Shown piece after piece: positions 1-10,341 of a DNA stretch of 64,000 nucleotides (position 1 is its first letter; every line of letters begins with the position of its first letter). The stretch comes from CAYNWT01 sp964450955 (lineage in GTDB: Bacteria; Planctomycetota; Planctomycetia; Planctomycetales; Planctomycetaceae). The stretch is from the NCBI GenBank assembly GCA_964450955.1, contig CAYVFI010000005.1, positions 124,001-188,000 of the forward strand, written 5' to 3'. Made by a program: the position numbers and the translations under genes. The notes under the pieces are model-generated. The model did no database searches, was not told where the DNA came from, and was given only the letters and a program-made list of their open reading frames with translations.

Positions 1-2
1 TG

Positions 3-980
3 GTTCTGGCTAATGTCTCCCGGCTGCAGGACGACCAGGTGACGGCCGTGTCTGACTATGTCAGCGGTGGCGGAGCTTTAATTATTTGCGCTGGCAACAA
101 GATTGATGCGCGGTGGTACAACGAAACACTGTTTGCGAAGAACCAGCTACTGCCGGCCGAGTTTGGTGTTCCGCGTGGGAAAATAAATGAAGCCGGAACG
201 AGTGCCCGTTTGGTTAGCCGGTTCGAACATCCGGCTCTGCAGTTATTTAACGACGCGTCGAACGGCGATCTGTCAACAGCGGAAATTCGCCAGTGGTACG
301 AACTGAAAGAACCAAATGCGACTGCCGACGGTGCGACCGCGGCATCGGCAACGGTGATGGTTCGATTGAATACCGGCGAACCGTTTCTCATCGAACGTCA
401 GGTCGGCGATGGAGTTGTGATTCAAATGGCGACCGCGTGCGACGCCGATTGGTCTGACCTGCCGCTGCGGCCATTCTTTGTGCCGTTGATTCAGGAACTC
501 ATTACCAGCGTAGCAACCCGGCTGACTCCGCCCCGCAACATCAGCACCGGGGAACCGGCTGTTGCCCTGTTCCCGCGCGAAGAGGATGACATGGCCGAAC
601 TGATGTTGTCCGTGGAAACTCCGGCGGGAATCAGACGAACGATAAAAAGCGTAACCGACGGGAACCAGTCAGTCGCTCGGTTCGAATACACCAGCCAGCC
701 GGGCGTGTACGCGATGACAACGCCAGCTGGAAAAGACATTCACTTCGTCGCCAACACGGTTCGAACCGAATCCAACCTTGCGACACTGGACCAACAGCAA
801 CTGAAATCGGTTGCCACAAACTACAACGCCAAAGTTTCCAGGTCACCAGCCGTCTACCTGGCAGACGAACAACAACGCCGACACGGCCGCGAGATCTGGA
901 AATACTTCCTTGTCGCGCTGTTGGTGTGCATGTTTCTTGAACTGCTTTTGCAACAACGCTTTTCGAGGGTCCGCGCATGA
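3..980 (+). CDS. BatA-like membrane protein, C-terminal part (5' truncated by window edge)
   Basis: The frame is open from base 3, and the residues before the first possible start (GTG at 39) read as good protein (LANVSRLQDDQ), so the true start is upstream and about 325 residues remain. The segment starting VSGGGALIICAG looks like the amidotransferase-like fold found in planctomycete BatA/VWA membrane proteins, which test whether a body or field value is acceptable in aerotolerance-type operons. One membrane helix lies near the C-terminus (around WKYFLVALLVCMFLELLL), followed by a short basic tail. Its stop overlaps the start of the next VWA gene in an ATGA, so the two are translationally coupled. 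The N-terminal BatA and VWA domains, if present, are outside the window. The family call rests on context as much as on sequence. Confidence 0.7.
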   Translation, partial: VLANVSRLQDDQVTAVSDYVSGGGALIICAGNKIDARWYNETLFAKNQLLPAEFGVPRGKINEAGTSARLVSRFEHPALQLFNDASNGDLSTAEIRQWYELKEPNATADGATAASATVMVRLNTGEPFLIERQVGDGVVIQMATACDADWSDLPLRPFFVPLIQELITSVATRLTPPRNISTGEPAVALFPREEDDMAELMLSVETPAGIRRTIKSVTDGNQSVARFEYTSQPGVYAMTTPAGKDIHFVANTVRTESNLATLDQQQLKSVATNYNAKVSRSPAVYLADEQQRRHGREIWKYFLVALLVCMFLELLLQQRFSRVRA

Positions 981-3418
981 CGAGCCTTCGATTTGTGGGT
1001 GAACTGCCGCTGTGGTTGGGTCTGTTGCTGGCCACGATTGTGGCCGTGCTGGCATGGCGGTTCTATCGGCGCGAGAGTTTCGATTTGCCGGGGCGTTTGC
1101 GGTGGGTTCTGCCGCTGCTGCGGTCGCTGGCGTTTTTGCTTGGCGTGTTGATGCTGACCGGGCCTGTGCTGCATCACCGGAAGGTTATCGGCACGCTGGG
1201 CCAGGTGAAAATTTACGTGGATGCGTCGCAAAGCATGAATATGCGGGACCAGCATCTGTCGCCCGAACGCCAATTGCTGATTGCCGCGCAGCAGGGTTGG
1301 ATCGAACCGAAAACAGCCGACACAAATGAAACCAGCAATGCAGCGGATTCAGGAAACGCCGCCGTCTCTTCGGCTCTGGCGATGCTAAATCAAACATCCC
1401 GCCTCCGCCGCGCAGAACGTTCGTTGTTGGAAACTCCGGATGCCCTGCTGGCATCATTGAAAGAAAATCACGACGTCGAACTATTCGCGCTTGTGAACAA
1501 TTCGGCCGTCAAGATGCCGGTTCAGGCCGACGCGGGAAAAGCAGCCGCATTCGAACAATCGGCAGACGGTAGTATGACCGATCTGATTACGGGCATCACG
1601 TCTTCGCGAAAACAGTCGCTGTCGGATGGCAGCACAGGCCAGCCGGCCGTCTCAAAGGCAAACACGGCTATCGTGCTGATCTCAGACGGGCAACACAACG
1701 CGGGACCATCACCGCTGCAGGCCGCTCGGGTTCTGGGTGAACAGGGAATCGAGTTCTACCCGGTCGCGATGGGCGCCACCGCGGCGGCTCCGGATTTGTC
1801 AGTTGTGGGGCTGGAGCATCCCGAGATGGTGTTTCGCAAAGATCGAGTCCGCGGGACCATGATCATTCGTGATGGCATGCCGGTCGGACAGCCTCTGGCG
1901 GTTCGAATCCAACACGCCGACACGCTGCTGTGGGAACAACAGCTGCTAACGGAGAACAGTGGCCAACGGCGGATCGACTTTGAATTTGAAATCGAAGAAC
2001 TAGTCAAACAGCTGGACGAAATCGCGATATCAGACGTCAAACAACATGCGGTCCCGCTTAACCTGGTGGCCTCCATCACGCCGATGGAAGGCGAAGCAGA
2101 ACTCGACAACAACCAACGCAGCATGCGATTGGCCGCGACGACAGAAAACCAGCGGATGCTGATCATCGATGGCCGTTCGCGATGGGAAACGCGTTACTTG
2201 CGGAACGTGTTTGAACGCGACAGTCAGTGGGATGTGAGCGTTATCATTGCTGGTCCCGGCAACGACACGACGACACTTCCGCGCGGCGATGGCGAGAACG
2301 CGTTCCCGCAAACACGCGAGGCGCTGTTCGCGTACGATCTGATTATCTTCGGCGAAGTTGCAGCGGAATTGTTTGCCGATCATGAGTTCCAATGGATCCG
2401 CGACTTCGTTGAAAAGCGCGGCGGCGGTTTGATTTTTGTTGATGGTCGCCGCAAGCGAATGCGGCAGTTTACCGACCAAAACCTTGGCCCTTTGGTTCCC
2501 ATTGAATGGCAGTCCGCACCTGTCGCAGCGCAGCCAACTTCGCTGAAGTTGACCGCTCGAGGCACCAGCGAGCCGGCTCTGACTTTCAAAACGCAGCAAC
2601 AGGCGAATCAGCAATTCTGGGCCGAACTACCCGCACCCAACACCATCAACAACGTTGTGGCGTTGCCGGACGCGGAAACGCTGGTCGAAGTCATTGTCCA
2701 GGAGAAACCGGTTCCCGCCATCGTCACACGCCGCAGTGGCGCCGGCCGAGTTTTGTATCTGGCATTCGATGAAACGTGGCGTTGGCGATACAAGGCGGCC
2801 GACACGTACCACCAGCGGATCTGGAACCAGTTTGCAAAGTTTGTGATGCCGCGTTCGTTTGCCACCAGCGACCAGTATGTCGCGATCGATGCCGGACCGG
2901 TCAGTTACGCGTTTGGTGAATCGGCCGACATCCGTGTTCGCCTAAACGGTCTGGACGGCGAACCCGCGGTGGGATCGACGGTGGACGCGTTGCTGTGGTC
3001 TGATGGCAAAATTGTGGCGACTGTGGGTCTAAGCCCCGACGCCGATGTGCCGGGTATCTACCGAGGTAAATCAGGAGAACTATCCGAAGGCGACTACGAA
3101 GTTTCGGTTCGCGCGGCGGGGTTCAGCGATTCGGCTTTAAAAGCACGCGGCGCGTTTGTGGTTCGGCCTCCGGAGACAGGCGAACTGACTGAGACTGCCT
3201 GCAATGAAACGCTGCTGAAACAGATGGCGTCCGATTCGGGCGGCATGTATTTGCGAGAAGAAGAAATCGGACGACTGGCGGATTTGCTGAAGCCGCTTAG
3301 CAGTGGCCGAGTTGTCGAATCAGAGACACTGTTGTGGCAAAGCTATTGGTGGTTTGCTGCGATTGTTACGCTACTGGCGGCGGAATGGTTCCTCCGCAAA
3401 CGCGCGGGGTTGCTATGA
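977..3418 (+). CDS. VWA / glutamine-amidotransferase-fold membrane protein
   Basis: An 813-residue membrane protein. Two N-terminal helices (about residues 12-28 and 44-66) are followed by a von Willebrand A domain whose metal site starts DASQS (D82, S84, S86) and continues with AIVLISDGQHNAGP near residue 235. A second fold beginning MLIIDGRSRWETRYL near residue 393 resembles the class I glutamine amidotransferase-like domain common in these proteins; no catalytic Cys is apparent. A last helix near residues 788-806 is followed by a short basic tail. The start overlaps the upstream stop (ATGA). VWA membrane proteins of this kind usually work with MoxR ATPases and DUF58 proteins, and such an operon lies at 13.9-21.1 kb. 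The substrate is unknown. Confidence 0.8.
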   Translation: MTSLRFVGELPLWLGLLLATIVAVLAWRFYRRESFDLPGRLRWVLPLLRSLAFLLGVLMLTGPVLHHRKVIGTLGQVKIYVDASQSMNMRDQHLSPERQLLIAAQQGWIEPKTADTNETSNAADSGNAAVSSALAMLNQTSRLRRAERSLLETPDALLASLKENHDVELFALVNNSAVKMPVQADAGKAAAFEQSADGSMTDLITGITSSRKQSLSDGSTGQPAVSKANTAIVLISDGQHNAGPSPLQAARVLGEQGIEFYPVAMGATAAAPDLSVVGLEHPEMVFRKDRVRGTMIIRDGMPVGQPLAVRIQHADTLLWEQQLLTENSGQRRIDFEFEIEELVKQLDEIAISDVKQHAVPLNLVASITPMEGEAELDNNQRSMRLAATTENQRMLIIDGRSRWETRYLRNVFERDSQWDVSVIIAGPGNDTTTLPRGDGENAFPQTREALFAYDLIIFGEVAAELFADHEFQWIRDFVEKRGGGLIFVDGRRKRMRQFTDQNLGPLVPIEWQSAPVAAQPTSLKLTARGTSEPALTFKTQQQANQQFWAELPAPNTINNVVALPDAETLVEVIVQEKPVPAIVTRRSGAGRVLYLAFDETWRWRYKAADTYHQRIWNQFAKFVMPRSFATSDQYVAIDAGPVSYAFGESADIRVRLNGLDGEPAVGSTVDALLWSDGKIVATVGLSPDADVPGIYRGKSGELSEGDYEVSVRAAGFSDSALKARGAFVVRPPETGELTETACNETLLKQMASDSGGMYLREEEIGRLADLLKPLSSGRVVESETLLWQSYWWFAAIVTLLAAEWFLRKRAGLL

Positions 3419-3455
3419 ACTGCATTGCATCGAGCCACAACCTGGGGGATCGGAT

Positions 3456-6400
3456 ATGAGCACTCGACTTGACCCGACGGTTGCCGACAAGCTGCATCGT
3501 CTGCGACGACGCCGCTGGTTTTTGCTGGTCGTGCGCGGTTTGTGTGCGGCGGCGGTGACCTTTGTGCTGTGCATGGTCGTTGTGGCGATATTAGATTGGT
3601 ATTGGGTTCTGACGGATCGCACGCGCTGGGGGCTAAGTGTTGCCGCGTATGTGATTCCGATTCTGGCCGTATGGTTCACATCGCTACGCAAACTGGCCAA
3701 CGCGCCGGCGGAACAGGAACTTGCAAGCCACGTTGAAGAAGCCGAACCGGTTTTGCGTGAGAACCTGCTGTCTGCCGTGGAACTTGCCACCGACCAGCCG
3801 GACGCGGTCAACGATTCGCCGGTCTTCCGCGGTTTGTTGCAGGCCAAAGTTGCGAATCAAATGACCGACGTGCGTGTGGGAACCGTTCTTCCGCTACGCA
3901 CGCTGGCGGGTTGGCTGGTCGCCGCGCTGTTGTTGGGCACAGGCATCGCGATGCTGCTAACCAGCGGCGATGGTCGGTTCCGAACACTGGCTCGACGCGC
4001 GTTGTTGCCGGGTGCGAACATCGAACGTGTCTCGCGAGTCAAAGTGCAAATTCTGCAGCCGACACCGCGTTCGTTGATGATCGCCAAAGACGAAACGGTT
4101 GCGATTGCGGTCGATGTGACTGGCGGCGACGTGGACGAAGTGATCCTGGAAACGGTCCAGCGAAATGGTGAACCACGACAGCAGGCCATGCGGCCGCGGA
4201 CTGATTCTGAGTTCGCTGCCAACCTGCACATCGAAGACGATACTAAGTATCGCATTCTCGCCGGCGACGCGATCACGATGCGGCACACGATCAAGGCGAA
4301 AAACCGACCGCGCGTCGTGGCGTTCCACAAGACGTTCAAATACCCGGAATATTCCGGTCTGGAAAGCAGCACGGTCACAGAAGACAACGGTGACGTTGTG
4401 GTTCTGGAAGGAACACAGGCCACGCTTCGATTGGAACTTGATCAGGCCGTCACCACTGCAGAACTGCGCATCGATTCGCAGATTAGCGACGAAGCCACAA
4501 CGGTTCCCTTAATCCGCGATGGCAACCGCTGGTGCGCGACGGTGACGGTAACGGACGCGGCTATTTACAAGGTTCACCTGGTGTCGTCTGAGACCGGGTT
4601 CGAAAACCTATTCGCACCGCGTCATGAGATTCGTCCGATTCCGGATCTCATCCCGCGAGCCGGTTTTGTGGATCAGAAAGAAACCGGACTCCTGCTGCCG
4701 CCCAACGACATTTTGGCTCTCAAAGGGATGGCCGAGGATGATTTGCCGCTGCAGACCCTTGAACAGGAAGTGTCGGTCAACGGTCGCGACTGGCAGGCCT
4801 TTCCGTTGGAAGTGACCGCCGTTGCCGAAAGCGAAACAAAAGGGGAAAACAATCCGCAACAGTCCGCCTATCGGGTGAAGTCAGCGTGGGATTGGGACCT
4901 GCTGGGGTTGAAGGTCAGGACGGGTGACCAGGTGACGACTCGACTGGTTGCGACCGATTTGAAGGGGAATCGAGGCGAATCGGTTCCCATCCGTATCGTC
5001 GTTTCTGCTCCGGAATTTGATCCGCAGCGGCACACGATCATGGAAACCAAAGCCCGCTTGTTAGACGACTTCGCGCGGTTCGACAAGATTGTGAAAGAAC
5101 ACAAACAGTCGGCTCAGGAAATCCTTCAGCGGCTCAGAAAAGACGATCAAGCCGAAGAACAGCGGGCCCTTGATCGAACCAGCCTCGTGGATCTCGCAAC
5201 AAAGCTGCGCGAAGCGTCCGGGGATTTGTTGGACCGCGTTGTCGAGGTGACTCGTTCAATGCCGGCGGCGGCCGATGCGTTTGACTTAAACCTTGCCGGC
5301 CGCGTGGTGGCGAGAATTCGGCAGGAACACGCCAACCGTGTGATCTCGCAGTTGAAGGTCATGCAGCACGCAAAGAATTTTGGCGAGGCAAAACGCGATC
5401 TCGACCAGGTCAAACGCGCGTTCGATCGTGCGGCGGACGATGCTGATCGGGTGGCTCATCACTATCGTGATCTCATGTCGCACAACGTCGTGGCGGCGAT
5501 CGCGACAGACCTGGACGCTTTGTTGCGGCAGCAACGATTGGTGGTCGATAGTCCGACCCAAACGTGGTCGCGATTGACGCGGCAGGAGACTTTGGTGCGG
5601 GGCCAACTGCAGCTTGTGGGGCGAATTGTGGAAAGTCACAGCGGCCGGATGACTGGCCAACTGCAGGACCGGTTGCGTGAACTTGGTCGGTGGGTGCAAC
5701 AACAGACGGAGCGGCTGGATGGGGCAATGGAGTCCGAAGATCAGCTAAACAATTTACAACGGCTCTCGCAAAACCTGCTGCGCGAGTTGGAACAGCGGCA
5801 GCGGTTCACTGAAATTGACGGCGGTTTACCGACTCGCCTGACGCAAACCCGCAAAGACTTCGACTATCGCTCGGGCACGATGTCCGAACCGCTGACACTT
5901 GCCAGCAATGCGATTCGCGAAGAAACGCGGCTCAGCAAACAAATTGGCAAGGCAGACGATTCAAGCGATTTGGCTGATGACACACGCAAGGCCAGGCGGT
6001 TCGCTGCAGAACTTGACCTGCAGCATGCGGATAGCCTGGGACAGATCCGCATTCGCCGCACGCTGGCTCAGGCGCGAATTGATGGCGATCCGCAGTTCGC
6101 CGCTGACGCCGGCATGACCAGTCGCGCGGTGGCTTCGCTGCTTAGCAAGCATCGGCAGGGTGATCCCGAAGAATCGATCGTGCCCAGGGCATTCAATGAA
6201 ATGACGCCTGCGTTCCGAATCCTGGAAGCGGGTCACGATCTTGTGAATACGCGAATCTGTCTGGCGACGCTCATCCAGTTGGAACGGTGGAACTCACACC
6301 GGCTCACCGGTCGGACCGATCATCCACGACAATGGGACGTGGTTCACAAGAGTCTTGAACGAGCGGCAAAACGACTTCGCGAAGCGGGCGTTGATCGTGA

Positions 6401-8951
6401 AATTATCGGACGCCTTGATAAGCTGCGCTGGTCGCCACCGGCTCAGGACGCCAACCGGCAGATCGGGCAAAGACGCTGGAATCATAAAGAGATCATTTCC
6501 GCGACTTCCGAACTTGTGGAACTGCAGGCCGGTCTGGACAAGTCACTGGCAGAACTCAAGCCAGTGATGACCACAGCCCGCGAGACTATCGCCAGGTACG
6601 CTCCAACCATTTCCGAAATGGCGGCCCAGCTAGCCCGGCGAACGCGCGAACTTGAAAAGGAAACGACTGCTGTTGCCGATGCGGTCGAACAAGCCGAAGC
6701 GGATCAAAAACCAGACACGCCGCAGCTTGCGGATGTGAAGGAAGAACAACAACGCATCAACGGGCAGTTGGACGATCTGTTTGAAGCCTTGATCGAAGAC
6801 GCAAACAAACAGGACTTGCTGGATAAAGACCAACGCGAACGAGCCCGTGATGCGGACGACAGTATTGCCATGGTGCGTGATCCGGCTGAACGGGCCACGC
6901 AGGCCGTCAAAGCAGCAACCGACCAACCTGTCGCCGGACAACAGGCAAAAGAACTTTCCAAAGCGGCTGAACAGCAGGAAAAGACTGCTCAGGCTCTGGA
7001 TAAGATCGCGAACCACTTCGACCGGCTCGACAAGAATCTGAATATCGCCCAAAGCCGTGCTGAGCTACGTCAGGCGGAACGCGAATTGGGTATCGCCAGA
7101 CTGATGGATCAGAAGTTCGAACCCGCCGAACAACTGGCCCGGCAAGCGGAACGGGATCCGGTTGACTTACTGGCTGAACTGGAAGAAGAACTCAAAAATA
7201 ACCCCGCCATGCAAGACGCGCTTTCTGAGATCGCGAAGAATACCGCGCAGGAATCTCGGAACGCGTTACAGGCAGCATCGAAGCAGGAACAGGAAATTCA
7301 GCGAGCTAACGAGCGATCGGATCAGGCGTTTCAGCAGAAGAAACGTGACGTGGTGCAGCAACTTAGAGAACTCGGACAAAAGACCGACGCGATCACTCGG
7401 TTGGCTCAGCAGGCCAACAACTCAGCCAGTCAGGCCAAAACTCCCGAGGCGCAGAAGCAGTTTGATGCGGCTCAGAAACAACTGCAAAAGGCAGCACAGG
7501 ACGCCCGTCAGGCAAACGAAATCGAACTCTTGTCGCAACTCGCGCAGAAGGCCCGGAACACTCAGAAAGCCATTGATGACGCAGTGGATCAATTGAAGTC
7601 CGGGCAGCAGGATTCGGCTGATGCGAAGGACAACAAGATTCACGCCAGTGAAAACGATCGGCGAAAAGCGCAACGGAGCCAGGAGGACCAGCGTCGCCGG
7701 TTCCGCGACCAGGAAAAGCGCGCCGCTGATCAAGTGGTTCGTCAGGCACAACAGCGCGAACGGCAAGCCGATCAGCGGATCAAGTCTGAACGCAATCAAG
7801 TCAAGGCCAGAGACCGCGAACTGAAGCAGGCCGAAAAAAGCCTGAAGCGAAAGCCTGATGACCAGAACCTGAAGCAACGCGTCGCGCGAGCCGAAATGCG
7901 AAAGCAAGCAGCGGAAAAGAAGGTCGATCTGGCGACTCAGCAAAAGCAGGCTGCACAGCAGAAGACCGCGCAAGCTCGAAAGCAGCGTAGCGATCTGAAC
8001 AAGAAGCCGGCTCCGTCCCTCAAAGATCAAAACCCGGCCGCACAGGCCGCCGAAGCGTACGCGGCCGAAGCTCGCGCTGGCGCCGAAGCACTAAAGCAGG
8101 CTGCAGAACAGATCGCACAGGCGGCCGACTTTGGTGATCAGGTTAAGCCGACAGACGGTCAGCTAAGGTACGCCAAAGGGCTGCAGGAACGAGTTGCCGA
8201 TGACGTCCAGCGGGTTGCTGAGAACGTTGATCGAGCGGCCCGGCACGAGCGACGACTTGAAAATGCAAACGCTGCTGAAAAGCTGGGTCAGGCCGCCGAC
8301 GCGATCAGGGGCGTGGCCGACAACGAAGTGAAGCAGGCAACCAAACAACTGGACGCCGCTCAGCAAGCGGCGGCACAGAGCGCTGGCGGGAACGACGATA
8401 ACAAACCCGCGTTGGCGGCGAACCAAAAGTTAGCGGAATCCGAACTGGCGATCGCAGAACAGGCCGACGCGTTGGGTGAAGTCTTGCAGCCAGCGTCAGA
8501 GACGACGTCTGCGAAGACCGCAGGAACCCAGCCACCGACCACACCAGCTGAAGCGGCTCAAGGGCAGCAACTTGCTCGGGCGTTGGATCAATTGGATCAG
8601 GCACTGCAGGCTGGTTCTCAGCCCGGAAAGTCCGGGCGAATTCCGGGTTTCGCCCAGGCTGCCAAACAGCAGCAACAACAAATGGCGGCCGCCAGGTCGA
8701 AAGCTCAGGCAACGCGCGGCCAGCCAAAGCCAGCCACGAATCCAAACGGAACACCAGCGTACGATGGCGACGTAGGAACGTTTGTGGTGACACCAGTGGA
8801 CCGAAATGAGGCGAAAGAGTGGGGCAAATTGCGTGAGCAGGCTGCCAATGATCTGACCAGGGGGCGTCGTGAATCCGTAGCGGCTGACTACCGAGAAAGC
8901 GTGGATGCTTACTTCAAAGTTCTGGCCGAACGCGCACGGCGGGGGAAATGA
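3456..8951 (+). CDS. Giant coiled-coil membrane protein, DUF4175-like (1831 aa)
   Basis: I place the start at ATG 3456, preceded by GGGGGA; the open frame extends further upstream only through overlap with the previous gene. Two N-terminal helices (about residues 20-75) follow a basic RLRRRRW stretch, and a third lies near residue 150-170 (GWLVAALLLGTGIAMLL). A beta-rich extracytoplasmic region runs to about residue 520. From there to about residue 1750 the protein is almost wholly charged helix rich in Gln, Glu, Lys, Arg and Ala, typical of very long coiled coil. The last 50 residues (VVTPVDRNEAKEWGKL onward) form a compact, non-coiled end. The N-terminal architecture resembles DUF4175 proteins of planctomycetes and proteobacteria. 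It overlaps the next gene by four bases. Function is unknown; a periplasm-spanning scaffold is a guess. Confidence 0.8.
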   Translation: MSTRLDPTVADKLHRLRRRRWFLLVVRGLCAAAVTFVLCMVVVAILDWYWVLTDRTRWGLSVAAYVIPILAVWFTSLRKLANAPAEQELASHVEEAEPVLRENLLSAVELATDQPDAVNDSPVFRGLLQAKVANQMTDVRVGTVLPLRTLAGWLVAALLLGTGIAMLLTSGDGRFRTLARRALLPGANIERVSRVKVQILQPTPRSLMIAKDETVAIAVDVTGGDVDEVILETVQRNGEPRQQAMRPRTDSEFAANLHIEDDTKYRILAGDAITMRHTIKAKNRPRVVAFHKTFKYPEYSGLESSTVTEDNGDVVVLEGTQATLRLELDQAVTTAELRIDSQISDEATTVPLIRDGNRWCATVTVTDAAIYKVHLVSSETGFENLFAPRHEIRPIPDLIPRAGFVDQKETGLLLPPNDILALKGMAEDDLPLQTLEQEVSVNGRDWQAFPLEVTAVAESETKGENNPQQSAYRVKSAWDWDLLGLKVRTGDQVTTRLVATDLKGNRGESVPIRIVVSAPEFDPQRHTIMETKARLLDDFARFDKIVKEHKQSAQEILQRLRKDDQAEEQRALDRTSLVDLATKLREASGDLLDRVVEVTRSMPAAADAFDLNLAGRVVARIRQEHANRVISQLKVMQHAKNFGEAKRDLDQVKRAFDRAADDADRVAHHYRDLMSHNVVAAIATDLDALLRQQRLVVDSPTQTWSRLTRQETLVRGQLQLVGRIVESHSGRMTGQLQDRLRELGRWVQQQTERLDGAMESEDQLNNLQRLSQNLLRELEQRQRFTEIDGGLPTRLTQTRKDFDYRSGTMSEPLTLASNAIREETRLSKQIGKADDSSDLADDTRKARRFAAELDLQHADSLGQIRIRRTLAQARIDGDPQFAADAGMTSRAVASLLSKHRQGDPEESIVPRAFNEMTPAFRILEAGHDLVNTRICLATLIQLERWNSHRLTGRTDHPRQWDVVHKSLERAAKRLREAGVDREIIGRLDKLRWSPPAQDANRQIGQRRWNHKEIISATSELVELQAGLDKSLAELKPVMTTARETIARYAPTISEMAAQLARRTRELEKETTAVADAVEQAEADQKPDTPQLADVKEEQQRINGQLDDLFEALIEDANKQDLLDKDQRERARDADDSIAMVRDPAERATQAVKAATDQPVAGQQAKELSKAAEQQEKTAQALDKIANHFDRLDKNLNIAQSRAELRQAERELGIARLMDQKFEPAEQLARQAERDPVDLLAELEEELKNNPAMQDALSEIAKNTAQESRNALQAASKQEQEIQRANERSDQAFQQKKRDVVQQLRELGQKTDAITRLAQQANNSASQAKTPEAQKQFDAAQKQLQKAAQDARQANEIELLSQLAQKARNTQKAIDDAVDQLKSGQQDSADAKDNKIHASENDRRKAQRSQEDQRRRFRDQEKRAADQVVRQAQQRERQADQRIKSERNQVKARDRELKQAEKSLKRKPDDQNLKQRVARAEMRKQAAEKKVDLATQQKQAAQQKTAQARKQRSDLNKKPAPSLKDQNPAAQAAEAYAAEARAGAEALKQAAEQIAQAADFGDQVKPTDGQLRYAKGLQERVADDVQRVAENVDRAARHERRLENANAAEKLGQAADAIRGVADNEVKQATKQLDAAQQAAAQSAGGNDDNKPALAANQKLAESELAIAEQADALGEVLQPASETTSAKTAGTQPPTTPAEAAQGQQLARALDQLDQALQAGSQPGKSGRIPGFAQAAKQQQQQMAAARSKAQATRGQPKPATNPNGTPAYDGDVGTFVVTPVDRNEAKEWGKLREQAANDLTRGRRESVAADYRESVDAYFKVLAERARRGK

Positions 8952-10123
8952 TGCGTACCCGGCTACAGAGAGTTGTTGGCCTGATTCCGGCCTCGTTCCT
9001 GTTACGGATTCGAACTGCGGCGCCGGTGGCGGCTGCCGTGGTGTTGGTGTTGAGTGCTCCGGTCACGTTGGCTCAAACAACACCGCCCGCGAGTCCTAAA
9101 GCGGCACGGCCTCAGGTGTCTGCGTTCCAAAAAGATGAAGTGGATGCTGCGATCGACGCAGCGATTGCGTTTCTTGTCAGCCAGCAGAAGCCGATAGGTT
9201 CGATCAACGACAAAGGCTACGACACAACGATGACATCGTTGGCGATTATGGCGATGGCCAGCGTTGGTGTGCAGCCGGCCGACCCGAACCCGCGTGGCCA
9301 GGCGATGAAGCGAGCACTTGAGTTTGTGTTGAAGGACGATCGGCAGGATGACAAGGGCTACTTCGGCCGCAAGGATGGTTCTCGCATGTATGGCCATGGC
9401 ATCACGACGTTGATGCTGACTGAGATGCTTGGGATGGGAACCAGTGACGAACAGGACCAGCTTCTGCACAAGCGTTGTCAGAAGGCGATTGATTTGATTT
9501 TGAGTTCTCAGAAGCAGAAGAAGTCGGTCGAGAATCGTGGCGGCTGGCGGTACACGCCGGATTCGTCCGATTCGGATTTGTCGGCTTCGGTCTGGCAGCT
9601 GATGGCTTTGCGGTCGGCGAAGAACGATGGTCTGCAGGTTCCGGCGAGTTCAATTCGTGATGCGGTTGAGTATTTGAAGCGATCGTATTCATCGCCCCTG
9701 GACCGCAACGGGTTGCCGAGGGACGATAAGCCCGGTGGCTTTTGTTACACGCCCGGCCGGCGCAGTCCTACGTTTACCATGACGGCTGCGGGGTTGCTGG
9801 CGATGCAGGTGTGTGGCGAGTACGACTCTCCATTGGTCACCGGAGCGGCAAACTGGCTGTCTGACCATCCGCCGCGGTGGAAAGAACGGTTCTGCATGTA
9901 CGGCACGTACTACTACGCCCAGGGCATGTACCAACGCGGTGGCGAGCACGCGAAGACGGCTCGGCAGCGTGTTCAGGAACTGCTACTGGAAAATCAGCAG
10001 GGCGACGGCGCCTGGTCTGCGGCAAACGGAGAAGAACGCAACGCGGGGAAAGTTTACGCGACGTCATTGGCGGTTCTTAGTTTGTCAGTGAAGTACCATT
10101 ACCTGCCAATCTATCAAAAGTGA
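8948..10123 (+). CDS. Secreted terpenoid-cyclase-fold (prenyltransferase/squalene-oxidase repeat) protein
   Basis: A 391-residue protein beginning in the ATGATG that overlaps the previous stop. It has a signal peptide (hydrophobic core about residues 24-40, cleavage near TLAQ). The rest consists of repeats of the alpha/alpha barrel type seen in prenyltransferase and squalene oxidase families: AIDAAIAFLVSQQ, TTMTSLAIMAM, GHGITTLMLTEM, DLSASVWQLMALR, TMTAAGLLAM and YATSLAVLSL. No DxDD cyclase motif is visible, so catalysis as a cyclase is unlikely. In planctomycetes such proteins commonly follow VWA membrane genes and are presumed envelope proteins. It closes the four-gene operon. Confidence 0.8.
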   Translation: MMRTRLQRVVGLIPASFLLRIRTAAPVAAAVVLVLSAPVTLAQTTPPASPKAARPQVSAFQKDEVDAAIDAAIAFLVSQQKPIGSINDKGYDTTMTSLAIMAMASVGVQPADPNPRGQAMKRALEFVLKDDRQDDKGYFGRKDGSRMYGHGITTLMLTEMLGMGTSDEQDQLLHKRCQKAIDLILSSQKQKKSVENRGGWRYTPDSSDSDLSASVWQLMALRSAKNDGLQVPASSIRDAVEYLKRSYSSPLDRNGLPRDDKPGGFCYTPGRRSPTFTMTAAGLLAMQVCGEYDSPLVTGAANWLSDHPPRWKERFCMYGTYYYAQGMYQRGGEHAKTARQRVQELLLENQQGDGAWSAANGEERNAGKVYATSLAVLSLSVKYHYLPIYQK

Positions 10124-10303
10124 ATCGGCGATGGTGTCGTGGATGTCGTTAGAGTTTGTCGGCGGGCAATGTTGCCAGAGGTCAGGGGCCCTGGGGTTTC
10201 TGACGGAATCCAAATCGCGTGACTGCCAGGTGTGGGGATCGTCGCTGGACCGGGAAGGATAGGGTCTGGGCGGCGTTTAACTGCGGTCAGGCGTAGCTGG
10301 TTC

Positions 10304-10334
10304 TTGTCAACCACCACTACCGGCTTGGTATACT
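10304..10334 (+). promoter_or_regulatory. Candidate sigma70 promoter immediately before the DUF1549/DUF1553 gene
   Basis: TTGTCA at 10304-10309 and TATACT at 10329-10334, with a rather long 19-base spacer. The -10 box ends only seven bases before the ATG at 10342, so a transcript from this site would be leaderless or nearly so. The 218-base gap around it holds nothing else I recognise. Confidence 0.4.
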
Positions 10335-10341
10335 GGTTCGC

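Noticed and set aside
7422..8030. 202-residue leucine-rich frame opposite the coiled-coil gene
   Set aside because: Antisense shadow of a Gln/Lys/Glu-rich coding sequence, which reads as Leu/Phe/Ser on the other strand.
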